From Oopsacas minuta (lineage: Eukaryota > Porifera > Hexactinellida > Lyssacinosida > Leucopsacidae): DNA of 64,000 bases. The stretch covers positions 124,001 through 188,000 of the forward strand of contig JAKMXF010000044.1 of the NCBI GenBank assembly GCA_024704765.1, in the 5' to 3' direction. This document shows, in pieces, positions 34,529-45,084 of the stretch (its first letter is position 1; each line of letters begins with the position of its first letter). The notes beneath the pieces are model-generated. The model was not told the DNA's origin, did no database searches, and saw nothing but the letters and a program-made list of their open reading frames with translations. The translations under genes were made by a program, and so were the position numbers.

Positions 34529-35549
34529 ATGTTAGAAGAAATTCGTTCAAAAATTGTCACTTTTCACGAATCTGGGTTTAGCAACAGTGAAATTCTATAA
34601 ATGCTAAGAATTGATAAAGTCAATCCCATGTTGATCTATTGCACAATACAACGATATATAGGGACTGGGAGCGTGTCTGATAGGAAACGAGTTGGTCGTC
34701 CAAGATCCGCTCGCACACCAGCCCTGAAGAATAGTGTTAGATGTTGAATCCTGAGAAATCCCCGGCGTTCAATGCGAAAAATGTCTCGTGAATTCTATGT
34801 CAATCACGAAACGATGCGGAAATTGGTTGGAGGACCTAGGAATGAAGTCCTATAAGAGGATAAAGTACACCATCTTAACGACTCCATACGTCGTAAGCGA
34901 CTCGAAAGATGCATACAACTAAAGGCCCGATTCGCTTCTGGACTGAAGATCAGATTCTCTTCTCAGATGAGAAGCTGTTTATGGTTGAGGAGGCAAGCAA
35001 TCGTCAAAACGATCGTATACTTGCTTCTCAAAGTCAGGATATCCCAGATAGCATCAAGTACATTGATAGAGTCCAGAAACCTCTTTCTCTGAAGGTATGG
35101 GCAGGAATGTCGGTAGACTCACGGACAAACCTGATTTTTGTCACCCAAGGGGCGAAAATAAACTCCCAGACGTACAGAGAGCTAGTCTTGGAGCCTGAAA
35201 TTGCGTCTGATGGTGAGAAGCTCTTTCAAAACCATCCTTGGACTTAGCAACAAGACTCTGCGCCTGCACATGCTTCAAAAGTATCCCAGGGTTTGTTCCG
35301 AGAGCAAAATATCGATTTCATAAGTAAGGATGAATGGCCACCATCAAGCCCAGATTTAAACCCACTCGACTTTGGGCAAACTTGGAGTGCAGGGCCTGTG
35401 CGAAATCTCACAAGAGTTTGGAGTTCCTCAAAGTTAGTTTGTTGAGTGAATGGCAGAAAGTCCCACAGGAAGAGCTGCGAAAAGCTGTCTATCAGTTTCG
35501 GGATAGACTAACTTGCGTAATTCATAAAAAGGGAGGCTATATTGAATGA
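34529..35549 (+). pseudogene. outer maT transposase, broken
   Basis: It starts at about 34529 (MLEEIRSKIVTFHESGF). Early stops follow near 34600 and 34745. A cleaner frame at 34909-35247 holds ILFSDEKLFMVEEASNRQND (first Asp) and KVWAGMSVDSRTNL. The next codon is a TAG where Trp is expected, then QQDSAPAHASK (second Asp), SPDLNPLDF (third Asp, again 37 residues on), and a frameshift into the C-terminal helix ECRACAKSHKSLEFLK (35385-35549). The protein is clearly related to the inner copy but diverged from it, so these are two different subfamilies. Confidence 0.8.
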
Positions 35550-35880
35550 TATTTGTATGTGCAATTAGAAACATAAGTCCTAAAAAAATAGAAGGTTTCA
35601 TGGCTTTGCAATGGATACATTTGAAATAATTGGGGAATTGATATATAACAGAACTTATTTAAACACCCTGTATATATTAATGAATCAGGAATAATTAAGT
35701 TTCTTGTAACGAAATTAAATTTTGCTAAAATATATTTCATTCGAATCATTTTACCCCATACATTCAATGTCGAGATAAATTTACGTGTTTGTGCGCATTT
35801 GGGTGGGTATAGAAATACTATTCAAAATTTTAAACTCACAATTATGTGCATTGTAAGTTTCGGGGACTGTAGGTCAAGGA

Positions 35881-36137
35881 CAGTGGCGTATCCAGGGTTT
35901 GATGAAAGATTTACGCTGACCTGGAGCTGAAGAATTTTATGTGGCTCCTGTGGCGCCACGTTTGCATGTACAGTATGATAGTGAGAAAGAGTTAATGTGT
36001 GGCCCGCATCACCAGATTATCCAATAGGCACAGTAAGCACTGTGCCTAGGAAATTTTTATTACCTAAGTGAAGTTGAACATGAAGAATATAAAATTATTC
36101 TAATTGTTTTAGAATTTCCATATCAGTATATACCCTT
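35881..36137. repeat. hAT-like terminus fragment
   Basis: GGACAGTGGCGTATCCAGGG begins the stretch, the form of many hAT ends. It has no partner end and no coding content, and it stops where the intact transposon begins at 36142. Confidence 0.35.
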
Positions 36138-36141
36138 ACAG
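36138..36141. repeat. 4 bp target-site duplication, left (ACAG)
   Basis: ACAG directly precedes the terminal CACGGG of the transposon and is repeated exactly at 38976-38979. Confidence 0.8.
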
Positions 36142-36268
36142 CACGGGTCTCTCAGAAAATCATATTGATCGAAAAAACGAGGTCCTTGAGATTTTTCATG
36201 ATTCTTGTGTAGAATTTTGCGTAGAATCCGATTCTGTTGCCAAAAAAATATTTCTCACACAAATTTTT
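36142..36268 (+). repeat. left 127 bp terminal inverted repeat
   Basis: It matches the complement of 38849-38975 with two substitutions (GTTGCC/GTTGTC and TTTCTC/TTTCCC) and no gaps. A poly-A/T rich tail follows to about 36310. Confidence 0.9.
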
Positions 36269-36413
36269 GAGTTATTTTATATTTTTTTGTAAAAAAAAAA
36301 TTTTTTTAGTTCCCATTTTTGTATGTTGTCGGGTTGCTAATTTATCATATTAGAATCATCGTTATCACTCATACATTGAATATAATACATCCATCAGTCA
36401 CATATAGAATAAA

Positions 36414-38408
36414 TTAAGTACTTATAAAATTAACTAAATTAATTTCCTTGACAGCATTTAGTAGGTTTTCGCCGTAATTTTCTAGAGACTCGCTACATTG
36501 ATAATTTCTCCAAACTTTGATGAATCGAGAATGAGCTGATTCAGCTGCCTGCTCTGAAACGGCGCCCAATCCCATACCAACTGGAAGGAATTTGGTGATA
36601 AATGGGATAACATGTCTGCACACTATATGGACTTTTGTTGAACAATTCAGCCCAGTTAATTTGAATGCTTCTTCAAATTGAAATATCGCCAGTTTGTAAT
36701 CACCTTGTATCTTTTGCCCAAAACATGTCCTCACTACCTCTGAAAATCGCTTTAAAGCAATGCTGGATGAGTTGCTAATTGGAAAACCAATCTGCTCAAC
36801 CATCAATGTAATTTTCCGCATTGCATTACCTTCAAATGCGCCTCCATGGTAAGAACTTCGAGATATGTTATTGTGCTTCAGTAATAATTCATGTGTAACT
36901 AACTCTTCTTCAGACATTGTAGCCACGATCGCATTGTACAACTTCTGACCAACCCCTAACAAAAGATGTAACTCGGGAATATTGAACATCTGCATGTAGT
37001 CAACCATCCATACACCAAGAGCCTCCATATCTTCTACACCATCACAGTCAATCGCTTGATTCTTTGAGTCGGAGTTATATTCTTCACACAATTTTTGGTA
37101 CATCTCTGCATGATGTGCTGATGATCTTGATTTGAATTCGACATGATCCAATCCACTTTTAGCATCCCATTCACACGAAATGCATGGGTAACGTCCAAGC
37201 ATAATACCCAGACAGAGAGCAGCGGCTTTGAGATCAAAGGTAAAAGATACGTTGTACTCATGAATAAACTTTTGAATTTCCGGGGCATTCAGTATTATAG
37301 AAAAATTGTAATTATTTTCAGGAGCACTTGATACCCATAAGAAGATTAGATTTCGCACAGAATTTTCCAGTTGTAGACACATGACAAGCTTAGTGAACCC
37401 ACAACCATAATCAAGGCCAAGCTTAAAATTGAACCTGTAAACTGAAGATTCTCCGCTAATGTTGTAGACTTTTTCTATCAGTTTGTCGATGTTGCAACAG
37501 CGTACGACCCAAGTCTTTCTGATATCAGAGGAATACTTCTCTTTGCTCCATTCCAGATCTAATTGGACGCATTCGAATATATCATCACAATATTGTTTCC
37601 GTTCGTCGTAATAGTCCTTCATTGATGGACAGGCCAGGCCAGCATCCCTTATTACTTTGGTTACAGCTTTTAGTTGCTTGTTACTCATTGCTCCGCCAGT
37701 GCATTTTATCTGTGCGATGTCAGAGAAATCCATTTTGGGCATTTTGTGTTGAGGTAACTGGTCCAAATTACCAGGAAGCATATGAATTGGATGGCCTCCC
37801 GATGGTCTAGGTAACGTTATACGCGAGTCCTCACTTGCACTGCGGAATTTTCGTAAGATTTCGGAACATACGACAGGTTCAATAGAACGTTTTCGTGCTA
37901 ACAAAAATTGGCTATTATTTACCAAAGAAGTTTTTGAGCAAGTATGCGGAAATCCGGGACTTATTGTGTTTAAACACTTACTACAAAGGTTAAGAACCTT
38001 TTTGGGAGAGTTGATCGCAGGACGTCCAGGTTTTTCGTGGAGAATTTGCAAAGAAGCACGATTTCTAGGTCCAAATCTCGAACTTTCCATGCACATTACA
38101 CAGGTATTGACTGAACTACACGTATTCAAGCGAGTATTTCGTATAATTGGCCAATTGAATCGAACAGGAATTTCCCTTGAAGTATCATCATGCATTGATC
38201 GATTAACCAAATAGAGCTTGCACGTATTGCACAAAACATTTGGCCGATTATCGTCCATCGGATCGATTGGCTCGAAAAACTTCGAATATTGCTCACCCAA
38301 ATGAGTAGAAATAAGGCTATTGTTTTTAATAGTTATCTTCCCAACTTTAATACAACACCAACGACAAATTTTGTCTTTTGCAGACTCGTGCTTACTCATA
38401 AATACCAA
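36414..38408 (-). CDS. RAG1-like/Chapaev-like transposase, 664 aa, intact
   Basis: Cut-and-paste DNA transposase, expected to act in the nucleus on the flanking 127 bp repeats. The start ATG at 38408 lies about 440 bp inside the right repeat and the stop is TAA at 36414. N-terminal zinc region: C15-x2-C18, C60-x2-C63, C103-x2-C106, C142-x2-C145 and a GFPHTC motif (H155, C157), reminiscent of the RAG1 N-terminal domain. Catalytic core: D333 in GLDYGCGF and D392 in TFDLKAAAL. Then C409-x2-C412, 17 residues after D392, and H594-x4-H599. The third acidic residue is E623 (or E619) in SEQAAESAH. RAG1 and CMC/Transib transposases share the order D, D, CxxC, HxxxxH, E. The sequence HVIPFI...GLGAVSEQAAE parallels RAG1 HVPEII...SIGAWASEGNE. 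There is no intron, stop or frameshift. It is less AT-rich than its surroundings. The name 'Chapaev-like' is inference from ends, target duplication and motif order. Confidence 0.8.
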   Translation of the reverse strand: MVFMSKHESAKDKICRWCCIKVGKITIKNNSLISTHLGEQYSKFFEPIDPMDDNRPNVLCNTCKLYLVNRSMHDDTSREIPVRFNWPIIRNTRLNTCSSVNTCVMCMESSRFGPRNRASLQILHEKPGRPAINSPKKVLNLCSKCLNTISPGFPHTCSKTSLVNNSQFLLARKRSIEPVVCSEILRKFRSASEDSRITLPRPSGGHPIHMLPGNLDQLPQHKMPKMDFSDIAQIKCTGGAMSNKQLKAVTKVIRDAGLACPSMKDYYDERKQYCDDIFECVQLDLEWSKEKYSSDIRKTWVVRCCNIDKLIEKVYNISGESSVYRFNFKLGLDYGCGFTKLVMCLQLENSVRNLIFLWVSSAPENNYNFSIILNAPEIQKFIHEYNVSFTFDLKAAALCLGIMLGRYPCISCEWDAKSGLDHVEFKSRSSAHHAEMYQKLCEEYNSDSKNQAIDCDGVEDMEALGVWMVDYMQMFNIPELHLLLGVGQKLYNAIVATMSEEELVTHELLLKHNNISRSSYHGGAFEGNAMRKITLMVEQIGFPISNSSSIALKRFSEVVRTCFGQKIQGDYKLAIFQFEEAFKLTGLNCSTKVHIVCRHVIPFITKFLPVGMGLGAVSEQAAESAHSRFIKVWRNYQCSESLENYGENLLNAVKEINLVNFIST

Positions 38409-38848
38409 CAGTAGAAACAGATATCAGAACAATTATGTATCAGAAAAATTATATAGAAAATGAGTACAAGCATTCTTTAAATAGTTTTTCTATGCAAACA
38501 GATATTCGTTAAACACCTTTAATTACTAATTATCACTGAATGGAAACTACTTAAAAGTATTCAAAGGACACGATTAGGTGATTAATGACGTGCAATCAAA
38601 CTATTGTTACTATTGTTAAACTATTCGAACCTGATACCATACAGAAAAATGAATGACATAATAGAATAGAATAAAACCGCAATACTATTGAAAATTCTAA
38701 GTGCATGCAGATGTAAACAACAATGTCTAAGCATATCATAATAATATCTGATTGCCAATGGTGATGCATCTGCCATCGCTGTCATGATGAGAATCTAAAA
38801 TATTCGAATTGTAAAAAATTATTTTTTTACAAAAAAATAAATTTATCG

Positions 38849-38975
38849 AAAAATTTGTGTGGGAAATATTTTTTTGACAACAGAATCGGATTCTACGCAA
38901 AATTCTACACAAGAATCATGAAAAATCTCAAGGACCTCGTTTTTTCGATCAATATGATTTTCTGAGAGACCCGTG
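38849..38975 (-). repeat. right 127 bp terminal inverted repeat
   Basis: Inverted partner of 36142-36268, ending GAGACCCGTG at 38975. Confidence 0.9.
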
Positions 38976-38979
38976 ACAG
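38976..38979. repeat. 4 bp target-site duplication, right (ACAG)
   Basis: Identical to 36138-36141. Confidence 0.8.
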
Positions 38980-39785
38980 AGATAATTATATATCACGCAT
39001 AATTATTCCAGTCTGTTTGTTTGTCGATTGTCAAGGAAAGACTTTTTGTAATGCTATTTAGAAACTGAATTTGCAGCTGCAAGAACCGCATGACTATGTA
39101 TTTATCGTACATACCTTTGTGAAGGTTCACTTTTGCTAAATAGATCGTTTATGGTGAAAAGAACTTTCACTCTCTTGCAACAATATACGAATTTTTGATG
39201 ATTTAATTCAGAATATACCATAAACAAATAACCTACTCTTGAAATAATCCTAGTAACATGCTCTCATCAATCCTTTTGGAGAAACAATTACCATGAATCC
39301 TAATATCGAATTTTGAAGTTTCTCATTTGTAAATTTGCAGTTGTTATATTAATATACTCAGGGTCGCTCTTTACTAACGCCCAATTATGAACATTCTATT
39401 AGTATGGTTCCAATCTGTCGTCCCATTTAATTCATTTTCATTTAATGTGCATTTATACATAACTTCGCTAAATTTATAGTTAATGTATTTTGAACGGGAT
39501 CACAGAAATACAAAACTGAATGTATTTAATTCACTTACTTCTCAAAAATCTCATAAAATTGGTTTCCACAGTAATACTAGGATAATAGAATACATTGATC
39601 CAAGAATTTCGTACTTACAATTTGTTTATATGTAACATATTGTTGTTTCTTTTTAAAATATATTGGGAAATACAAAGCGCCGAGCTCAACAAATCATAAT
39701 TTGTTCTATAAGCCAAACTATGACAGCAAGCAAATCGTGCGCAAATTTATCACTAATTGACCAAAAATTGCTACTCCATGGTATC
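38980..39785. other. no gene recognised
   Basis: AT-rich; likely the 3' flank of the minus-strand gene that ends at 39786. Confidence 0.4.
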
Positions 39786-39897
39786 TTAACTAAGGCCTGC
39801 CTTGGGCTTCTCAACACCTATATTCTGCCCTGATGGGGCATTATTGGCTGCGGGTGGAGCTAGGCCGCCACCTCTAATGAAGTCACTGGTCAAGCAG
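39786..39897 (-). CDS. terminal exon of an unrecognised host gene
   Basis: On the minus strand an acceptor (CATGTTTCAG) is followed by 112 bp: one leftover base, 36 codons and a TAA. The peptide starts CLTSDFIRGGGLAPPAANN and ends GVEKPKAGLS. The stretch is strikingly GC-rich (well over half G+C by eye) in very AT-rich DNA, which argues for real coding sequence under constraint. A Gly/Ala/Pro/Asn-rich, flexible tail of this kind is typical of a protein C-terminus. No family recognised. Upstream exons should lie at higher coordinates on the same strand, but I could not pick them out. Confidence 0.5.
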
Positions 39898-42189
39898 CTG
39901 AAACATGGATATACATAGTCAGCTAAAAATGCTTGAGAATGAAAAAATATAGATTTATTTTGTTCTGCAAACGAATTACCATAATCACATAATTCTTATG
40001 AATACTGATAAATGCCTTTAATTACTGAAGAGCTAGAATATTTGTTAGTATTTTCAGGTTTTTCCATTTTTTGCCGAAGTTTGAGACTTTCGTCAGACTT
40101 ATTATAATTTCATTAAGTAACTATTAATGCATATTTCTAGGTTAGAAATAGTGCAGAATCGTATGCATCCATTGACTTTGTTTAATAGCTGAGTTCAGCT
40201 TTCACCCCTTATGGCAGAATTCACACTGTGCTTTTGTAAGTGTAATGGTGAATGTAAACTCATTTCATGCCTACGACTTGGATCTGAACTATGACGTCTC
40301 ATTCTTCATGTTTCTGTTTTGCTGTTTTCAATCTATCTTTCTAATATCGAGTATACATCACACCACTCAAGGTGCTACTTGATTGTGCTCATGAAGTTTC
40401 TCACTTATTCCTCAACTGTTCCACTTGTAGACCAATGAGCAGTCCATGCACATCTATCAATAATGACTACATCAGTTCACCTAGGATTCGTGAGATAGTT
40501 CACTTAGGAGTTTTGTTTACATCACACTTCACTGAAGTACGTATTACACCATTCTCATCAAATAATGATGATGACACTGTGCTTAGCTCAAATTGAGAGG
40601 AAATCTCTAATATTTATATTCCTGTACAGCTGTAGGCACATGACTTTGATATCTATTAGTTCAGTATCATGAATAAGTCCTCAATCCAGATTGATATTGT
40701 TCTTATTTGACAGAATTATGGCGACCTTCTTACATAGGATCTTATTCAAACTGCTAGGCCATCAACTTTAATTCAGTAATTTGTCATCTTCCAATCTCAA
40801 AAGTTCCAACAACATTGATTTTGTTGTTTTTAGGAATTCAATAACGGTGTTGATGAGACCACCTCGGTAGGCAATGAAATTTGGAGACGGTTTCGGATAT
40901 TTTAACGATCTGATGAATCCGCTGCAATCCTGCCTGAGGTCTCTTCCTTATGACCTGTGACGACCTTGCTATTTTGCTCACCTTCATTGTCTCAAATCGC
41001 TAACTATCTGGCTTCAGATATGCATGCTTAGGCCCCACCCCGTCTTTTCAAGTTGATGTCTCCAGATTATTTCCTGTAAGTCCCTCCGATTCATCGCTAT
41101 AGCGCATTAATGTGGGTTCTATCTACATATCGGACAATATTTCATTCCATGTACCATTGTTGTGGCCCATAATGTGTTTACTATATAGAGAAATGCTTTC
41201 AGAAGACCATAGGCATCCGCTCCATGGACATGACATCATGCTTATATATATGATTGTTGTAAGTTATTATATGCATTAAGGCTGCGTAATTGTTCGTGCA
41301 GCTCCTATAGGGAGATGCCCTAATTGCATGAACTATTTGAGACGATGGTACGTCCTTACTTCCGTCCGTCTGGCTACGGTGCGAAATCTATTCCCCTTAT
41401 TCACATGAAAATTAGAACACATCTATATTTTGGGTCATAGATTTCCACCCTCGGTATGAACTAGTGATTCTTTCGCGTATATGGTTATTAATCATATTTT
41501 CATACCAGTCAATGTAAAAATCAAATACTGTTCGAGATTAGGTTTCAACATGTTGTAAGAAGTTATGGGCGCTTAGAGTCTGATTCTTTTTCAAATTAAC
41601 AAATATATCATATGGTTCATCATTTTCACACTTTTCAGTAACATTTGAAATGGTCCTAGAGAGTTCACTTTTATTTCGAATCAGAGGGAATCGAGTAGTT
41701 AGATTTCAAATTAACATTTTCAAATCTATATGTACAATCTGCATTATTTATCATATGATTAATCATACTTCATATCATTTCGCACATTATTCAAAATCAT
41801 TCCAGAAATTTCGCTTTAACTGCTAGTTAGTGGTAATTTTGGCGAGTCTGCCACATTTGATGGAATTTCACGTAATGTCATGTATGACGTGAGAAGTACC
41901 TTACTTCCTGAATAAGCGCCCAGGGCTAGAAACCGGCTCCAAGAATTATGGATAATATTTCTCTCCACCCTCCAGAACTTTTAAACTAAATTTACGCCTC
42001 ATTTGAATATACAACAATTTGGATAATTTGTTTCCCAAATCATTTGTATTTTAAATTATTGTAAATGAAATTGAAAAGATGCCCATCAAAAAATAGCACC
42101 TTCTCACTTCATCAGAGAAAGACAGTAAACAATTTGATCTATTTCCTTACTTTCAAGTGAGACGTAGAATTCGATTCTTATAGCCTAAG
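39898..42189. other. no further exon recognised
   Basis: Probably intron of the minus-strand gene ending at 39786, or intergenic. The stretches at 40860-41060 and 41270-41400 are less AT-rich, but on neither strand do they give a frame with splice borders that I would defend. Confidence 0.35.
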
Positions 42190-42191
42190 TA

Positions 42192-43556
42192 CAGGGTGGT
42201 CCAAAAAAAAGTGTACCCGTGCATGTTTTGCACCCTCACGTTGCAACTTTTCATCCAACTTTATACCGTTTAGCAAATGTCAAATACAACTCCTACGCCC
42301 TAGCAGTACTCTCATTGGAATGTAGAACTGAAAGCATTCGCTGTTGAGTGGTACATGGAGACGAAGAGTTTCCATGTAGCGATACGTGATGTTGTTACCA
42401 AGTTCAACCCCATTAAATCACCCTACAAATCACTCATTGTCAAGTGGGTAGCCAAGTTTAGGAAAGAAGGGACAGCCAGGAACCTTAACTAAAAAATCCC
42501 AGGTCAAAATAGTCACTCAGGTTGAAAGAGGAAGCGGGATGAGGTGTTTATCGACCGCCTGCGAGAATCCGTACAAGAGTCACCACACAAATCGACGAGA
42601 AGGAGGTGTCAAGAGCTAGCTTCCTCACGTTCTACGATGTTAAGAGCGATTAATGAAGACCTAACATTGTTTCCCTATCTCATTACCATCACCAGAAGCT
42701 CACAGAAGCTGCAAACATGAACAGGCTGGTCATGGCGAAACCTTTCGCTGACAAAATCGAAAAAACGAAAAATTTTCTCCAGCTTCTGTGGACAAGCGAT
42801 GAGGCTCATTGCTATTTTGAGGGGGCGGTAAACTCTAAAAATAGCATCTATTGGGGTTCTCAGAGACCAAACGAGGTGATAACCAAGCCTCTTCACTCAA
42901 AGAAGGTCACAGTTTGGTGTGCTCTCTCTGAGAAGGGCATTATTCGCCCATATTTCTTCGAGGAAAATGGAGTGACAACATGCATCAACAGTGAACACTA
43001 CATTGTGATGCTAGAGAAGTTCTTGGAGGACTTGAAACGTCTCTTTCCCAGTAATTGGCAGAAGATGTGGTTTCGCAAGACGGTGCTTCTCCCCATGCAA
43101 CTCAAAAGTCCCTGGATTGGCTTAGAGTTCACTTCAAGTCCAGGTTTATCAGTCGCAAGTGTGAGATCGAGTGGCCCTGTTATTTGCCTGATTTGAGTCC
43201 CCCAGATTTTTTCTGTGGGGCTATATTAAAGACAGGATATACCAAAAACAACCCCAAGACACTGGTGGAACTAAAAACTAACATAAGAACCGTTATCAGA
43301 AGGAAAACAAGACCAGTATTGAAGTCCGTCATGCAAAACTTTACTATGCGCCTCGGAAAAGTAATCAATATGAAAGATAGACACATGGAATATCTACTCT
43401 GAATGATTGACCCAAAGCAGCAACAAGAATGTCGAATTATTTATTTCATGTAGTTTATCTATATATTGTAATAAACTTCTTTGATTGCTTCATTATCTAA
43501 CATATATCTCAAAAATTGAAAAGTTTTGTCAGGTACACTTTTTTTGGACCATCCGG
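42192..43556 (+). mobile_element. DD41D mariner-family element (rosa-like), defective
   Basis: The left end CAGGGTGGTCCAAAAAAAAG and the complement of the right end CCGGATGGTCCAAAAAAAG are inverted repeats with TA on both outer sides (42190-42191 and 43557-43558). The length is 1365 bp. Confidence 0.8.
42311..43402 (+). pseudogene. DD41D transposase, broken
   Basis: The N-terminal part (about 42315-42490) reads WNVELKAFAVEWYMETKSF and IVKWVAKFRKEGTARN before a TAA. A further broken stretch reads RRRCQELASSRSTMLRAI. The core frame at 42717-43065 includes LLWTSDEAHCYFEGAVNSKN (first Asp) and VTVWCALSEKGIIRPYFFEE. After a frameshift near 43065, the frame to 43402 has VSQDGASPHATQKSL (second Asp) and LPDLSPPDFFCG (third Asp). 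There are 41 residues between the last two Asp, the signature of the DD41D/rosa group. The catalytic residues are kept; the frame is not. Confidence 0.8.
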
Positions 43557-43558
43557 TA

Positions 43559-44931
43559 CTTGATCAATTGACCTCTTTAATGCCTTATTTGCAACCACAT
43601 TATTGATAATTTCTCTAATACTCATCATTTGATGTTAACATTTACTCAGGTACAACATGCAACAAGCCTTCCGACCTCAGACTTTATAATTTGTGACTAT
43701 AATCACTTTGTCAATATCACATTCATATTGTTACTTAATCTTTTTGAATTTCAATCATCATATAGTGTGGTATAGAAGTTGCAACTAACTAGATTACTAC
43801 CTCGTTAAATATGATACCATATGCATAGTATATGGCACTATGTTCATAGTAATTTTCATGAAATTGATAAACAAGATTATTGACTAGTATCACCATTTGA
43901 AATTCATTGTACAAATCCTAGTTTGATTTTCTTCTAGTAATGATTTCGAATTCCTCATAACATACTTGTCAGTTTATATATTAACATATAGTATAAAACA
44001 TTTCATTCACCTAATGTCACCGTAGTTATTAGTGTATTTTGTAGAGGAAATGTTATTTGAATATCTTATTGATAAGCTGGCAAGAGAAGGCATCTAAATT
44101 TATTGATACTTAAAAGTCGATGTCTATTTATAGAAGTTCGAAAGTGATGCATGTTCATGATTTTACTAGTACATTCAGATGTTCAAAGCAATGTCATTTC
44201 AGATTGCTTATTATTAAGCAGGAAATTGCTATCGAATGATTTATATATTACATCGGTGCAGGAAATTGAATCTATATATTATCTACTTTTGGAATGTCTG
44301 TTGGACTCGAGGTTTCATCCAGGTTCTGAGGGTCATAAGCCTAGAAATGGATTCTAAATCATTGGCTACGCCTGGACTATATACATTTCACATTATAGGT
44401 GTTTCTACCCCTACAGAGGAATATTCATACGCCTAGAGTTACATTTGCCCAAATTTATGCGCCTGTTGCCGAGCCGCATACACCTGGTTAACACCCTGGT
44501 TGGATTGATTTTGAATTTAAGAGATGTATAATCAAATTAGGAGATTCATTATGTAACCCAATGTTTTCTGAGTTTTACAAATTTGCTGAACTCTAATATT
44601 CATAATAAGATATTCAATGAAATTTTATCCTATTTCCACATATCGTCCTTCTGTTTATAGAGTGGCCCACAAAATATTTCCACTTTAGCCCCCAACTACG
44701 TTAAATCCTGCCTTGTAAATTTATTGCCTATATTATACTTTGCTTCACCGGGTTTACGCGGACCATATTTGCATCGTTACAAGCAAAGCATGCTAGTAGA
44801 GTGTGAATCAGGCACTTCTATAGTCCTAATCTCGCATCCGTAACCCATGGAATGTTCCCAGATTCGCATCTAATATTCTCATCCAATCTTTGATCGAATA
44901 ATATTTGAGTTTATTTTCTCCACTTTTGCAG
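43559..44931. other. no gene recognised
   Basis: AT-rich, probably intron or intergenic. It ends with a polypyrimidine acceptor (TTTTCTCCACTTTTGCAG) that leads into the exon at 44932. Confidence 0.4.
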
Positions 44932-45084
44932 ATATTTAAACACATAACGTTAAATTCTGTGAAGAAGAAAGTTGCAATCGGAAAATTGGTCAATTCTGTT
45001 GTTGATAATAAAGTCTATCAAAAATATCTAACAACGGAAAGTCTTTCAGAGAAAGGTTATATGACAATCTCCAGCAGAATGCAT
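44932..45084 (+). CDS. probable short internal exon, protein unknown
   Basis: An excellent acceptor (TTTTCTCCACTTTTGCAG) ends at 44931. The frame reads IFKHITLNSVKKKVAIGKLV, then DNKVYQKYLTTESLSEKGYM, a basic, helix-prone sequence without stop for about 50 codons. The likely donor is at about 45084 (ATG|GTTTGT), a non-ideal but acceptable site; the frame closes at 45117. No family recognised. The long plus-strand interval between 23966 and here makes it unclear whether it belongs with the exon at 23195. Confidence 0.45.

Larger units (their letters stand above)
33096..35670 (+). mobile_element. maT-type (DD37D) element interrupted by a second maT element
   Basis: The left end CAGGGTGTCTAATAAGTTCTGT (33096) matches the complement of the right end CAGGGTGTTTAAATAAGTTCTGT (35670), with TA on both outer sides. 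Without the insert at 33155-34428 the length is about 1.3 kb, the normal size for a mariner-family element. That confirms a single older element split by the insertion about 60 bp from its left end. Its transposase is on the plus strand at 34529-35549. Confidence 0.8.
36142..38975 (-). mobile_element. apparently intact CMC/Chapaev-like (RAG1-related) transposon
   Basis: The element is 2834 bp. It starts CACGGGTCTCTCAG and ends with the complement. Inverted repeats of 127 bp (36142-36268 and 38849-38975) differ at only two positions, and a weaker T-rich similarity extends to about 165 bp. It is flanked by identical ACAG tetranucleotides. It carries one uninterrupted 664-codon transposase on the minus strand. 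CAC termini with 4 bp duplications are what I recall for Chapaev elements; Transib gives 5 bp and CACTA elements usually 2-3 bp. Near-identical ends, perfect duplication and an unbroken gene all point to a recent insertion by a possibly still active, autonomous element. Confidence 0.85.

Noticed and set aside
36414-38408. Alternative idea that the 664 aa gene is a domesticated host RAG1-like gene
   Set aside because: It lies between near-identical 127 bp inverted repeats with a perfect target duplication, which is the state of a recent transposon, not of a domesticated gene that has lost its ends.
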